NCBI GenBank assembly: GCA_964612925.1
Contig: CAZTFU010000006.1
Location: 1 to 64,000 of the forward strand
DNA from: Phil1 sp964612925
GTDB lineage: Bacteria > Bacillota > Clostridia > Christensenellales > CAG-138
Direction: 5' to 3'
Length of the DNA stretch: 64,000 nucleotides
Shown: one piece after another, positions 25,501-35,715 of the stretch
Position numbering within the stretch: position 1 is the stretch's first letter
Layout of the letters: each line of letters begins with the position of its first letter
The notes under the pieces: generated by a model
Database searches by the model: none
What the model saw: the letters and a program-made list of their open reading frames with translations, nothing else
What the model was told of the DNA's origin: nothing
Position numbers and translations under genes: made by a program

Positions 25501-27435
25501 ATGAGTGAGAATACCGGATATGATGCTTCGCAAATTCAGGTACTTGAAGGACTTGAAGCGGTAAAGCGCCGCCCGGGCATGTATATAGGCTCAACGGATT
25601 TCCACGGATTGCATCATTTGGTAAAGGAACTTGTGGATAACGCCATTGACGAAGCAATGGGCGGCTATTGCGAACACATTGAAATAACCGTGCACGGGGA
25701 CAATTCCGTCACCGTTTCCGATAACGGCCGCGGCATACCCGTTGATATGCATGAAAAAATGCACAAGAGCGCACTTGAAGTGGCACTTACCGTGCTGCAT
25801 GCGGGCGGCAAGTTCGGCGGCAGCGGCTATAAAGTATCGGGCGGACTGCACGGCGTTGGTCTGAGCGTTGTAAACGCACTTTCAACGTGGCTTGTGGCGG
25901 AGGTTAAACGCGGCGGTAAGCTGTATTATCAGGAATACTCATTCGGTGAGCCCAAGGCTCCCGTTAAGGCGATAAAGGACGTTGCCGAGGGTGAGACCGG
26001 CACAAGCATAACATTCCTTGCCAATGACAAGATTTTTGATGAGGTAAACTATAACTTTGACATATTGGCGGACAGAATGCGCGAACTTGCCTTCCTTAAC
26101 GCGGGTGTGCGCATTACCGTAAGCGACGAACGCGCCGAATCCCCTGATGTGCGCTCCTTCTGCTATGAGGGCGGCATTGTGAACTTCGTAAAGCACCTTA
26201 ACCGCAAGAAAACCGTGCTGCACGAGGAACCCATATATATAACCGCAAGCCGTAACGAACCCGAAAAGCAGGAAGTTGCAACGGTTGAGGTGGCACTTCA
26301 GTATAATGACGATTATAACGAAAACATATTTACATTTGCGAACAACATAAACACGGGCGAGGGCGGCAGCCATCTTGTGGGCTTTAGAAGTGCGCTTACG
26401 AGAAGCCTTAACGAATACGCAAAGAAGTATAAACTGCTCAAGGAAAACGACGATGCACTCAAGGGCGAGGATATGCGTGAGGGCTTGAGCGCGATAATAA
26501 GCGTAAAGCTTGTTGAACCACAGTTTGAGGGTCAGACCAAAACAAAGCTCGGCAACGCATACGTTCGCTCTCTTGTTGACAGTGCCGTGAGTGACGGTTT
26601 GAGCACTTATCTTGAGGAACACCCTGCTGAAGCCAAGGCAATAGTCGAAAAGTGCATAACCGCGGCACGCGCAAGAGATGCCGCACGCAAGGCAAGGGAG
26701 CTTACCCGCCGCAAGACCGCACTTGATTCCACAAGCTTACCCGGCAAGCTTACTGACTGCACGGAAAGGGACCCCGAAAAGTGCGAAATATTCATAGTCG
26801 AGGGCGACAGCGCAGGCGGCAGCGCGAAGATGGGACGCGATCCCGCGCATCAGGCCATATTGCCGCTGCGCGGTAAGATACTCAACGTTGAAAAAACGCG
26901 CATGGACAAGATATTGGCCAACAATGAAATACGTGCAATGATAACCGCATTCGGCGCGGGCATAGACGATGATTTTGACACGAGCAAGCTTAGGTATCAC
27001 AAAATAGTCTGCATGACCGATGCCGACGTTGACGGAAGCCACATAAGGATACTGATGCTTACGTTCTTCTTCCGCCACATGAGGCCGCTTATAGAGCAGG
27101 GCTATGTGTACGTTGCACAGCCTCCGCTTTACAGGATAACAAAGGGTAAGAACATCTACTATGCCTATTCGGATGAGGAACTGAACGACACGCTCAACCG
27201 CATAGGGCGCGAGCCTAAGCCCCTTATAAACCGCTATAAAGGTCTTGGTGAGATGAACCCCGAACAGCTTTGGGAGACCACAATGGATCCCGAGCGCAGG
27301 ATAATGCTTCAGGTTCACCTTGAGGATGCCATGCGGGCGGATGAAATATTCTCCGTGCTGATGGGCGACAAGGTTGAGCCCAGACGCGAATTTATCGAAA
27401 ACAACAGCAAACTTGTTGTCGACCTTGATGTTTGA
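25501..27435 (+). CDS. gyrB: DNA gyrase subunit B
   Basis: A 644-residue ATPase subunit of DNA gyrase. The GHKL ATP site includes ELVDNAIDEA and DNGRGIPVDMH, the transducer has GGLHGVGLSVVNALS, and the Toprim domain carries EGDSAGGSAKMGRD and the DADVDGSHI metal site. The C-terminus RREFIENNSKLVVDLDV is standard. An in-frame GTG at 25495 is possible, but ATG 25501 is better spaced from AAGGAG and gives a family-like start. Confidence 0.97.
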   Translation: MSENTGYDASQIQVLEGLEAVKRRPGMYIGSTDFHGLHHLVKELVDNAIDEAMGGYCEHIEITVHGDNSVTVSDNGRGIPVDMHEKMHKSALEVALTVLHAGGKFGGSGYKVSGGLHGVGLSVVNALSTWLVAEVKRGGKLYYQEYSFGEPKAPVKAIKDVAEGETGTSITFLANDKIFDEVNYNFDILADRMRELAFLNAGVRITVSDERAESPDVRSFCYEGGIVNFVKHLNRKKTVLHEEPIYITASRNEPEKQEVATVEVALQYNDDYNENIFTFANNINTGEGGSHLVGFRSALTRSLNEYAKKYKLLKENDDALKGEDMREGLSAIISVKLVEPQFEGQTKTKLGNAYVRSLVDSAVSDGLSTYLEEHPAEAKAIVEKCITAARARDAARKARELTRRKTALDSTSLPGKLTDCTERDPEKCEIFIVEGDSAGGSAKMGRDPAHQAILPLRGKILNVEKTRMDKILANNEIRAMITAFGAGIDDDFDTSKLRYHKIVCMTDADVDGSHIRILMLTFFFRHMRPLIEQGYVYVAQPPLYRITKGKNIYYAYSDEELNDTLNRIGREPKPLINRYKGLGEMNPEQLWETTMDPERRIMLQVHLEDAMRADEIFSVLMGDKVEPRREFIENNSKLVVDLDV

Positions 27436-27449
27436 TGGAGGTAACGACC

Positions 27450-29897
27450 GTGAACGAGAACGAAATAAGCCGCATAAGGCCGCTTGATATTGAACAGGAA
27501 ATGAAAAAATCCTTCATTTCCTATGCTATGGCCGTTATAATCAACCGCGCCCTGCCCGATGTCAGGGACGGACTTAAACCCGTACACAGGCGCATACTCT
27601 ATTCAATGGACGAACAGGGCTTTACAAGCGATAAGCCTTTCCATAAGAGTGCGCGTATAGTGGGCGATGTGCTCGGTAAATACCATCCGCACGGAGATTC
27701 AAGCGTATATGATGCAATGGTAAGACTTGCGCAGGACTTCAACAGTCGCTATATGCTTGTTGAAGGGCAAGGCAACTTTGGCAGTGTAGACGGTGACGGT
27801 GCGGCCGCAATGCGATATACCGAGGCGCGCCTTTCAAAGCTTGCGGATGAAATGATGGCTGATATAGGCAAAAACACCGTTGATTTCATGCCCAACTTTG
27901 ATGAAACGCTTATGCAACCCAAGGTACTGCCGAGCCGCTATCCAAATCTGCTTGTTAACGGTTCCGGCGGCATAGCCGTAGGTATGGCCACCAACATTCC
28001 GCCGCACAACCTTGGCGAAACAATAGATGCTTACGTTGCTATGCTTGACGACCCCGAAATTTCCGTTGAAGAACTTATGAGCTACATCCCGGGTCCCGAC
28101 TTCCCAACGGGCGGCATAATAATGGGCAATGCGGGCATAAGGCAGGCATACCGCACGGGTCGCGGCCGCATAATAGTTCGCGCTCGCGCCGAAATAGAGG
28201 AAACGGGCAACGGCAAAAGCCGCATAATCGTAACGGAAATACCGTATCAGGTGAACAAGGCGCGGCTTGTTGAAAAGATTGCCGAGCTTGTGCATGACAA
28301 GCGCATAGAGGGCATAAGCGACCTTAGGGATGCAAGCGACCGCAAGGGACTTAGAATAATAATCGACTTGAAACGCGATGTTAATGCAAACGTGGTGCTG
28401 AACCAGCTTTATAAGCACACTCAGATGCAGGATACGTTCGGCGTAATCATGCTTTGCCTTGTGGATGGCGAACCGAAGGTGTTGAACCTTAGAGAAATGC
28501 TTTACAATTACATGCGTTTCCAAGAGGATGTTGTTACACGCCGCACGCAGTATGACCTTGATAAGGCACGCGAGAGATTGCACATATTGGAAGGGTTGAT
28601 GATAGCCCTTGACAATATCGATGATATAGTTGAGCTTATAAAGCGCAGTGCGAACAGTGCGGAAGCTAAGGTTGCTCTGTGCGAACGCTACGGTTTGAGT
28701 GAAAAGCAGGCACAGGCCATACTGGATATGCGCCTTGCCAGATTGACGGGTCTTGAACGCGACAAGATAATGGACGAGCATGCGGAATTGAGCAAGACTG
28801 CCGCCTATTATGAAAGCATACTTGCGGACGAGAATAAGCTGCGCGGCATAATACGCGACGAAATACTTGAAGTGCGCCGCCGCTATGCGGACCCGAGGCG
28901 CACCGAAATAGCACCCGCATCCGACGATATAGATCTTGACGATATTATTCAGGAAGAGGATATGGCCGTAACCATGACCCGCATGGGCTATGTAAAGCGC
29001 ATTGCGGCGGACTCTTACCGCGCACAGAACCGCGGCGGCAAGGGTATAATGGGTCAGACCACGAGAGATGAGGACTTTGTTGAGCATCTGTTCGTTACAA
29101 GTACGCATAACAACATAATGTTCTTCACAAACACGGGACGTGCGTTTAAGATAAAGTGCTATAACATACCAGAGGCTTCCCGCACGGCAAAGGGCACGGC
29201 GATAGTGAACCTGCTGCAGCTTGCGGGCGGGGAGAAGATAACGGCCGTGTTCCCGATAGACAAGGAAGAGGAAGGTGAATACCTTGTGCTTGCAACCAAA
29301 TACGGCATTATAAAGAAAACTCCCATGAGCGATTTTGACAACATTCGCAAGGGCGGTATAATAGCGCAGAACCTTAGGGACGGTGACGAGCTTATAAGCG
29401 TGCTGCTTTCAAAGGGAGAGGACGATATACTTATCGGCACGAGAGAGGGCAAGTGCGTGCGCTTTAATGAGAGTGACGTAAGACCCATGGGAAGAACCGC
29501 AACGGGCGTTAAGGCGATAACGCTTGACGACGATGACGAGGTGGTTGACGCAAACCTTATAGAAGCGGGCATGACGGTGCTTTCGATAACCGAACGCGGC
29601 ATGGGTAAGCGCACGGACGAAAGTGAGTATCCTTTAAGGCATCGCGGCGGCAAGGGCGTTATAGCCAACGCCATAACCGAAAAGACGGGCAAATTGGCTT
29701 GCATGAAGGTTTGCCGTGGGGATGAGGACATAATGCTTATCCGAAACGACGGAACCGTAATGCGCACACCCGTTGAAAAAATAAGCGTATTCTCCCGTAA
29801 CACGCAGGGCGTAAGGCTTATGCGCGTTGACGAGGGCACGAGGATAGCGAGCGTTGCGCTTGCACCGCACGATAAGGGCGAGGAGAACGAAGAATAA
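27450..29897 (+). CDS. gyrA: DNA gyrase subunit A
   Basis: An 815-residue DNA-cleaving subunit of gyrase. The catalytic tyrosine is Y123 in AAMRYTEARL, the QRDR region is KSARIVGDVLGKYHPHGDSSVYDAMVR (Ser and Asp at the quinolone-sensitive positions, so wild-type-like), and the C-terminal beta-pinwheel has the GyrA box QNRGGKGI. I prefer the GTG at 27450, which follows GGAGG by 8 nt, over TTG 27432 or ATG 27435, which lie at the gyrB stop codon. It overlaps the next gene's ATG by one base. Confidence 0.97.
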   Translation: MNENEISRIRPLDIEQEMKKSFISYAMAVIINRALPDVRDGLKPVHRRILYSMDEQGFTSDKPFHKSARIVGDVLGKYHPHGDSSVYDAMVRLAQDFNSRYMLVEGQGNFGSVDGDGAAAMRYTEARLSKLADEMMADIGKNTVDFMPNFDETLMQPKVLPSRYPNLLVNGSGGIAVGMATNIPPHNLGETIDAYVAMLDDPEISVEELMSYIPGPDFPTGGIIMGNAGIRQAYRTGRGRIIVRARAEIEETGNGKSRIIVTEIPYQVNKARLVEKIAELVHDKRIEGISDLRDASDRKGLRIIIDLKRDVNANVVLNQLYKHTQMQDTFGVIMLCLVDGEPKVLNLREMLYNYMRFQEDVVTRRTQYDLDKARERLHILEGLMIALDNIDDIVELIKRSANSAEAKVALCERYGLSEKQAQAILDMRLARLTGLERDKIMDEHAELSKTAAYYESILADENKLRGIIRDEILEVRRRYADPRRTEIAPASDDIDLDDIIQEEDMAVTMTRMGYVKRIAADSYRAQNRGGKGIMGQTTRDEDFVEHLFVTSTHNNIMFFTNTGRAFKIKCYNIPEASRTAKGTAIVNLLQLAGGEKITAVFPIDKEEEGEYLVLATKYGIIKKTPMSDFDNIRKGGIIAQNLRDGDELISVLLSKGEDDILIGTREGKCVRFNESDVRPMGRTATGVKAITLDDDDEVVDANLIEAGMTVLSITERGMGKRTDESEYPLRHRGGKGVIANAITEKTGKLACMKVCRGDEDIMLIRNDGTVMRTPVEKISVFSRNTQGVRLMRVDEGTRIASVALAPHDKGEENEE

Positions 29898-30667
29898 TGA
29901 GCTTTTTCCTTGCGATAGCCTTCCTGTTCTTTGTGGGAAGCTTGGTCGGCTGGGGGATAGAGGTGGTGTTTCGCCGCTTCTTCTCCTCCGCTAATCCCGA
30001 GCGCAAATGGATAAATCCGGGGTTCCTTTCGGGACCCTATTTGCCGTTATACGGTTTTAGCCTTTGTGTACTGTTTTTGCTGGCACTGCTTGAAAAGTAC
30101 ATACCCATAGAAAACGTGACAGCAAGGAAGATTATATTGTTTACGGTAATGGCCGCGGCGGTAACGCTTGTTGAATATATTGCGGGCATGATATCCATAA
30201 AGGTTTTGCATGTTAAGCTGTGGGATTATTCGGGACAATGGGGCAACATAAACGGCGTTATCTGCCCGAAATTCACGCTTGGCTGGGCGATATTGAGCGC
30301 ACTTTACTATTTTCTTGTGCATCCGAAAATAGAAAATGCACTTATATGGCTTGGTAACAACCTTGCGTTTTCGTTTATAATAGGTTTCTTTTACGGCATA
30401 TTTGTGATAGACCTTGTAAATTCCACGGCATTGCTTGTTAAAATACGCAGCTTTGCAAAGGAAAAGGGCATAATCGTCAAATATGAACAGCTTCGCGAGC
30501 ATATCCGTAAGAACCGTGAAAGGCGGCTTGAAAAGGCCAAGTTCCTTATGAGCATGGGTCCACGCGGTGCCATTGCGGAGCACCTTAAACAGTATTACGA
30601 AAAACTCCGTGACGAGTCGGAAAAGATAAAGCATTCCGACAAGGACGATAAATCGGGAGATGAATAA
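29897..30667 (+). CDS. CmpB-type putative ABC-transporter membrane protein
   Basis: A 256-residue polytopic protein of the ABC_trans_CmpB family. The N-terminal segments include GSLVGWGIEVVFRR, then INPGFLSGPYLPLYGFS and the typical KLWDYSGQWGNINGVICPKFTLGWA. About six membrane spans are followed by a basic cytoplasmic tail (residues 195-256, KNRERRLEKAKF). The gene fits tightly between gyrA and mnmG (ATG overlaps the gyrA stop). Despite the family name no ATPase partner is adjacent, and the function is unknown. Confidence 0.75.
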   Translation: MSFFLAIAFLFFVGSLVGWGIEVVFRRFFSSANPERKWINPGFLSGPYLPLYGFSLCVLFLLALLEKYIPIENVTARKIILFTVMAAAVTLVEYIAGMISIKVLHVKLWDYSGQWGNINGVICPKFTLGWAILSALYYFLVHPKIENALIWLGNNLAFSFIIGFFYGIFVIDLVNSTALLVKIRSFAKEKGIIVKYEQLREHIRKNRERRLEKAKFLMSMGPRGAIAEHLKQYYEKLRDESEKIKHSDKDDKSGDE

Positions 30668-30668
30668 A

Positions 30669-32558
30669 ATGAGCGGATACGATGTGGTTGTACTCGGCGC
30701 GGGACATGCCGGGTGCGAAGCCGCGCTTGCCTCGGCACGAATGGGCATGAACACGGCCGTTATAACGCTTAATCTTGATTCAATAGCAATGATGGCCTGC
30801 AACCCCGCAATAGGCGGCACGTCAAAGGGTCAGCTTGTGCGGGAAATAGATGCCCTTGGTGGTGAAATGGGGCTTGCCGCGGATGATGAATTCATCCAAA
30901 TGCGTATGCTGAACACGGGTAAAGGCCCCGCCGTATACTCTCCCCGTGCGCAGATGGACAAGCGGCGCTATCATGAACGCATGAAGCGCGCACTTGAGGC
31001 ACAGGAGAATTTAACGCTCGTGCAGGGTGAATGTGCCCAAATCGAAGCCGAATACGGCCATGTGAGCGCGATAAGGCTTTCGGGCGGCGTTGCAAGCGAA
31101 GGCGAACGCATTGAATGCAGGGTTGTGATAGTCGCAACAGGCGTGTACCTTAAAAGCCGCATATTGATAGGCGACCGCGTGTGGGAGCAGGGTCCGAGCG
31201 GCCTTGCCCGTGCGGAGGGACTTTCGGCATCGCTTGGGGAGCTTGGCTTTGAATTAAGGCGGTTCAAAACGGGCACGCCGCCGAGGGTACTCGGAAGGAC
31301 GCTTGACTTTGACGAAATGGAAATACAGCGCGGCGATGAACCCGCAAGGCCGTTTTCATTTATGAATGACATGGATATGCGGCCGCAACAGCCGTGCTAT
31401 CTGACGTATACAAATGCCGCCACGCATAAGGTGATACTTGACAACATACACCGCAGCGCAATGTACTCGGGCCTTATAAATGCAACGGGCACACGCTATT
31501 GCCCAAGCATTGAGGATAAGCTTATGCGTTTTGCCGACAAGGACAGGCATCAGCTTTTTATCGAACCCGAGGGGCTTTCGACCGACGAAATGTATGTTCA
31601 GGGTATGAGCACAAGTCTGCCCGCGGATGTACAGCGGGATATGTTGCGCACGATACCGGGCATGAAAAACTGCCACATCACACGCTACGGCTACGCCATA
31701 GAATACGATTGCATAGATCCGCTTTCGCTTAAAAATACACTTATGAGCAGGGACATTGAGGGATTGTTCTTTGCGGGGCAGATGAACGGCAGCTCAGGTT
31801 ATGAGGAGGCCGCGGCGCAGGGACTTTATGCGGGCATAAATGCGGCACTTTGGCTGAAACGGGAGGAACCGCTGATATTGTCCCGTGCGGATGCGTACAT
31901 AGGTGTGCTGTGTGATGATCTTACGGGCAAGGGCACGAACGAGCCTTACAGAATGATGACATCCCGCGCGGAATACAGGCTTTTGTTAAGGCAGGACAAT
32001 GCCGATGAACGGCTTACCGAAATGGGCAGGCGCACGGGGCTGATAAGCGATGCACGCTATGACCGCCTGAGAAAAAAACAGCAGGAGATTGCCGCAGCGC
32101 GGGAAAAACTGCGCACAAGCGTTGCCCCCGAAGAAGCACTGGTACGCCTTATGGAAAGCCGCGGCGAAACGGCGCCGAAAACGGGCATAAGGCTTGCCGA
32201 ACTTTTGCGGCGCAGGAACATAGGCTACAGCGATTTGCTGATGCTTTATCCCGATAAGGTGGCCGATGTAAGTGCGGAGGCGGCGGAGCAGGTGGAGCTT
32301 AACGAACGCTATGCGGGCTACATTGAAAAGGAGCGGCAACACGTTGAAAAGTTTGCCGAGATGGAGAATGCGTTGCTGCCGCATGACACGGATTACAGCC
32401 AAATTTCCGGCCTTAGGATAGAAGCACGGCAAAAGCTTAATAAGCATAAGCCTGAAAGCCTTGGACGGGCAAGCAGGATAAGCGGCGTTTCACCTGCGGA
32501 CATAGCGGTGCTTATGATATGGCTCAAGCGCATGGAGGAAACCAAGAAGCAGCAATGA
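30669..32558 (+). CDS. mnmG: tRNA uridine 5-carboxymethylaminomethyl modification enzyme MnmG
   Basis: A 629-residue FAD protein that with MnmE modifies U34 of certain tRNAs. The FAD motif is GAGHAGCEAALASARMG at the N-terminus, followed by CNPAIGGTSKG and GTPPRVLGRTLDF; the C-terminal helical domain for MnmE binding ends in ARRISGVSPADIAVL-like sequence. I place the start at 30669 because GGGAG lies 9 nt upstream; the ATG at 30660 is within the preceding gene without a site. It overlaps rsmG by four bases. Confidence 0.96.
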   Translation: MSGYDVVVLGAGHAGCEAALASARMGMNTAVITLNLDSIAMMACNPAIGGTSKGQLVREIDALGGEMGLAADDEFIQMRMLNTGKGPAVYSPRAQMDKRRYHERMKRALEAQENLTLVQGECAQIEAEYGHVSAIRLSGGVASEGERIECRVVIVATGVYLKSRILIGDRVWEQGPSGLARAEGLSASLGELGFELRRFKTGTPPRVLGRTLDFDEMEIQRGDEPARPFSFMNDMDMRPQQPCYLTYTNAATHKVILDNIHRSAMYSGLINATGTRYCPSIEDKLMRFADKDRHQLFIEPEGLSTDEMYVQGMSTSLPADVQRDMLRTIPGMKNCHITRYGYAIEYDCIDPLSLKNTLMSRDIEGLFFAGQMNGSSGYEEAAAQGLYAGINAALWLKREEPLILSRADAYIGVLCDDLTGKGTNEPYRMMTSRAEYRLLLRQDNADERLTEMGRRTGLISDARYDRLRKKQQEIAAAREKLRTSVAPEEALVRLMESRGETAPKTGIRLAELLRRRNIGYSDLLMLYPDKVADVSAEAAEQVELNERYAGYIEKERQHVEKFAEMENALLPHDTDYSQISGLRIEARQKLNKHKPESLGRASRISGVSPADIAVLMIWLKRMEETKKQQ

Positions 32559-33244
32559 CAAGGGACATTATTTTTTCCGCAATACCGAATGCCACTGCGG
32601 AGCAGGCGGATAAGTTTATAAAATACTATGAGCTTATTGCCGAATGGAACGAGAAAATGAACCTTACCGCCATAAAGGGCGAGCAGGAAACGGCGCAAAA
32701 GCACTTTGCGGATTCACTGTTGCCGACAGGGCTTATTCCGAACGGTGCAAAATGCATTGATGTGGGCACGGGTGCGGGCTTCCCCGGCATACCGCTTTTG
32801 ATAATGCGAAATGATATTACTGTAACCTTGCTTGACAGCTTAAATAAGCGGCTTATATTCCTGAATGAGGTTATTTCTGCGCTCGACCTTGGCAAAAGGG
32901 CAAAAACGCTTCATATGCGAAGCGAGGATGCCGGCCGCTCCATAGAGCACAGGGATAAATATGACGTTGCGCTGAGCCGTGCGGTAGCGGCGGCAAACGT
33001 GCTTACGGAATGGACGGCGCCCTTCCTGAAAAAGGGCGGAGTGAGCATAATGTACAAGGGAGCCGCGGCAAAGGAAGAATTTGAGGCGGCAGAAAATGCA
33101 CTGACAAAGCTTAATTGTACGGCCAAGCTTATACAATATGCTTCCGACTGGGGCGAAAGGAACATTATACTTGCAAAGAAGCTCGGCCCCACGCCGAAAG
33201 CCTATCCGCGCAAGGCGGGCACGGCCGCAAAGAGCCCACTGTGA
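32555..33244 (+). CDS. rsmG: 16S rRNA (guanine527-N7)-methyltransferase RsmG
   Basis: A 229-residue SAM-dependent rRNA methyltransferase. The motif I region is CIDVGTGAGFPGIPLLI and the N-terminal NLTAIKGEQE segment is typical. The ATG at 32555 overlaps the mnmG stop (ATGA). The basic tail (TPKAYPRKAGTAAKSPL) is normal for the family. The mnmG-rsmG pair followed by noc is a conserved origin-proximal order in Firmicutes. Confidence 0.95.
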   Translation: MTRDIIFSAIPNATAEQADKFIKYYELIAEWNEKMNLTAIKGEQETAQKHFADSLLPTGLIPNGAKCIDVGTGAGFPGIPLLIMRNDITVTLLDSLNKRLIFLNEVISALDLGKRAKTLHMRSEDAGRSIEHRDKYDVALSRAVAAANVLTEWTAPFLKKGGVSIMYKGAAAKEEFEAAENALTKLNCTAKLIQYASDWGERNIILAKKLGPTPKAYPRKAGTAAKSPL

Positions 33245-33252
33245 TATTGACA

Positions 33253-33282
33253 TTGACGCGCACACATATATTTTGCTACAAT
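33253..33282 (+). promoter_or_regulatory. noc promoter
   Basis: TTGACG (33253-33258), an 18-nt spacer and TACAAT (33277-33282) preceded by TGC (extended -10). It lies about 107 nt before the noc start. Confidence 0.7.
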
Positions 33283-33388
33283 ACCCCGTGCGGCATTCTA
33301 CGCCCGTAACGCGGGGAGTTGTGCGCACAAGACAAGGCCGCATTGCGGCAAACGATTTTTACGAATGGAATGAGGAGGACTTGTCATT

Positions 33389-34225
33389 ATGCCCGTTTTT
33401 GATTTTATAAGGAGCAGTGACGGCGCAAAAGGAGCAAAAAGGCTACTTGAGGTCAACGTATCGGCTATTCATCCGAACCCGTATCAGCCGCGCGCCACAT
33501 TTGATGAGGAAAGCATAGCGGAGCTTGCTCGCTCCATTCAGCAGGTCGGCCTTTTACAGCCGTTGCTTGTAAGGAAGGTGGATGACGGCTATGAACTTGT
33601 TGCGGGCGAACGCAGACTGCGCGCGATAACAAGCCTTGGCATGGAAAAGGTGGCCTGCATAGTACAGCAGGACATACAGGATGAATCAAGCGCAATGATG
33701 GCACTTATAGAAAACCTGCAAAGGGAGGACCTTCATTATCTTGAGGAGGCGCAGTGCTATCAAAAGTTGCTTGAAACATATGGCCTTACGCAGGAAGAAC
33801 TTGCCAACCGCCTTGGCAGAAGCCAAAGCTCAATAGCCAATAAAATAAGGCTGCTCAAGCTTTCCGAAGAGGTCAAGACCGCAATGACCGAAAAGCATTT
33901 AAGCGAACGCCATGCGCGGGCATTGTTGCGCCTGCCCAACGATAAGGAAAGGCTTGACGCGGTCGAAAAAATAGCCGAAAAGAACCTGAGCGTTAAGGAA
34001 ACCGAGCAAATGGTTGAAAAAACGCTTAACCGTGCATATGACGAAAAGCAGCCGGGTGCAAAGCCGCGCCCGAAGATAATGCGCATAGTGCGCGATTACA
34101 GGCTTTTTATGAACACCATAAATCAGGCGGTGGAACAGCTTAGAGAATCCGGCATGAAGGTGGAGGTTGAACAAACCGACCGCAGTGACGGTGTTGACAT
34201 CAAAATAAGTGTAACACAGCACTGA
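33389..34225 (+). CDS. noc: ParB-family nucleoid occlusion protein Noc
   Basis: A 278-residue ParB-like CTPase/DNA-binding protein. The N-terminal region contains NPYQPR and GERRLRA, then a helix-turn-helix TQEELANRLGRSQSSIANKIRLL and a dimerisation domain. The RSQSSIANKIRLL recognition helix region and the C-terminal DYRLFMNTINQAVEQLRESG resemble Noc more than Spo0J, and the position after rsmG fits Noc. It protects the nucleoid from septum closure. A soj/ParA partner is not adjacent, again favouring Noc. Confidence 0.88.
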   Translation: MPVFDFIRSSDGAKGAKRLLEVNVSAIHPNPYQPRATFDEESIAELARSIQQVGLLQPLLVRKVDDGYELVAGERRLRAITSLGMEKVACIVQQDIQDESSAMMALIENLQREDLHYLEEAQCYQKLLETYGLTQEELANRLGRSQSSIANKIRLLKLSEEVKTAMTEKHLSERHARALLRLPNDKERLDAVEKIAEKNLSVKETEQMVEKTLNRAYDEKQPGAKPRPKIMRIVRDYRLFMNTINQAVEQLRESGMKVEVEQTDRSDGVDIKISVTQH

Positions 34226-34262
34226 AACCCCACAGCCGCAAAAACAAAGGAGATCACACAGA

Positions 34263-35681
34263 ATGGAAAAGTCGAGCACAATTTTGCGCATAAAGAATAA
34301 GTTTATAGGCGATAAGGCTTTTTATCAAAGCGTTGTAAAGTTGCTTATACCGATAGTTATTCAGCAGGGCATAACAAGTTTTGTAAACCTGCTTGATAAT
34401 GTTATGGTCGGCGCACTTTCGACAGCGGCCATATCGGGCGTTGCGATAGTCAATCAGCTTATATTCATATTTAACCTGAGCATATTCGGCTCCCTTTCGG
34501 GCCCGAGCATTTATTCCGCACAATATGCGGGCGTGGGCGATGAGGAAGGCGTAAGGAATTGTTTCCGCTTCAAGCTTATAATAGGCACGCTTATATCGGT
34601 TGCGGCAATAATTATATTTTCCGTTTTCGGGGAAACGCTTATCGGCCTTTATCTAAATGAGGAGACAAACAGCGCAGAAACGCTTGCCGCAACGCTCAGC
34701 CAAGCCAAGGATTATATGTTTGTGATACTGTGGGGGTTGCCGCCGTTCATGCTTTCGCAGGCCTACGGCACATCCCTTAGAGAAACGGGCGATACGGTAG
34801 TACCTATGCGCGCAAGCATAATTTCAATAATAACAAACTGCGTGCTGAATTACACGCTTATTTACGGCCACTTCGGCGCACCCGCAATGGGCGTTAAGGG
34901 CGCGGCGATAGCAACGGTTATTGCACGTTATCTTGAAACGGCATATATACTCATTCATGTATACAGGCGGCTTGACAAGTATTCATTCCTCCGCGGAGCG
35001 TTAAACAATCTGAAAATACCGGCAGAGCTTGTCAAGCAGATTGCCGTAACGGGCGCACCGTTGCTTGCAAACGAATTCCTTTGGAGCACGGCCATTGCAA
35101 TTAAGAACCAGTGCTTTTCCTACAGGGGGCTTGACGTTGTTGCCGCAACGAACATAACAAGCACCGTTTGGCAGGTGTTTGCGATAATAATGTTTGCAAT
35201 GGGCTCCGCAATAGCCATAATGGTTGGGCAAAAGCTTGGTGCGGGCGATATAGAGGGTGCACGCCAAACGGATACACGGCTTATATTCATATCGTTCGTG
35301 CTGCATATATTCATAGGACTGCTGATAGCCGCACTTTCGGGTGTTATACCCATGATATACAACGTTGAACAAAACGTAAGGGACATGACAAGCGGTATGC
35401 TTATTGCGGCGGGCTGTACAATATGGATAAACGCACTTGCCCACGCATCTTACTTTACGATAAGGAGCGGCGGCAGGACCATAATAACGTTCCTGCTTGA
35501 CAGCGTGTTTACGCTTGTTATAGTGGTGCCGGTTGCGTATTTCCTTTGCTACTGCACAAGTATGGATGTCAGGGTGGTATACGGCCTTGTTGAGCTTACC
35601 AACATGATAAAATTCCTTATAGCACTGCCGATATTGATATCGGGCTCGTGGGCAAGGAACGTTATAAACATAGAAAAATAG
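34263..35681 (+). CDS. MATE family multidrug/metabolite antiporter
   Basis: A 472-residue, 12-span MatE transporter. Both halves carry the family pattern, starting with LIPIVIQQGITSFVNLLDNVMVG and repeated as QIAVTGAPLLANEFLWSTA. AAAGGAGAT precedes the start. A TetR-type regulator lies 34 nt downstream in the same direction, suggesting that the pump is induced by its substrate. Substrates of MATE pumps cannot be predicted from sequence. Confidence 0.88.
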   Translation: MEKSSTILRIKNKFIGDKAFYQSVVKLLIPIVIQQGITSFVNLLDNVMVGALSTAAISGVAIVNQLIFIFNLSIFGSLSGPSIYSAQYAGVGDEEGVRNCFRFKLIIGTLISVAAIIIFSVFGETLIGLYLNEETNSAETLAATLSQAKDYMFVILWGLPPFMLSQAYGTSLRETGDTVVPMRASIISIITNCVLNYTLIYGHFGAPAMGVKGAAIATVIARYLETAYILIHVYRRLDKYSFLRGALNNLKIPAELVKQIAVTGAPLLANEFLWSTAIAIKNQCFSYRGLDVVAATNITSTVWQVFAIIMFAMGSAIAIMVGQKLGAGDIEGARQTDTRLIFISFVLHIFIGLLIAALSGVIPMIYNVEQNVRDMTSGMLIAAGCTIWINALAHASYFTIRSGGRTIITFLLDSVFTLVIVVPVAYFLCYCTSMDVRVVYGLVELTNMIKFLIALPILISGSWARNVINIEK

Positions 35682-35715
35682 CTGTGCATACTGCGGTGTG
35701 CGGGGAGGAACAGCC

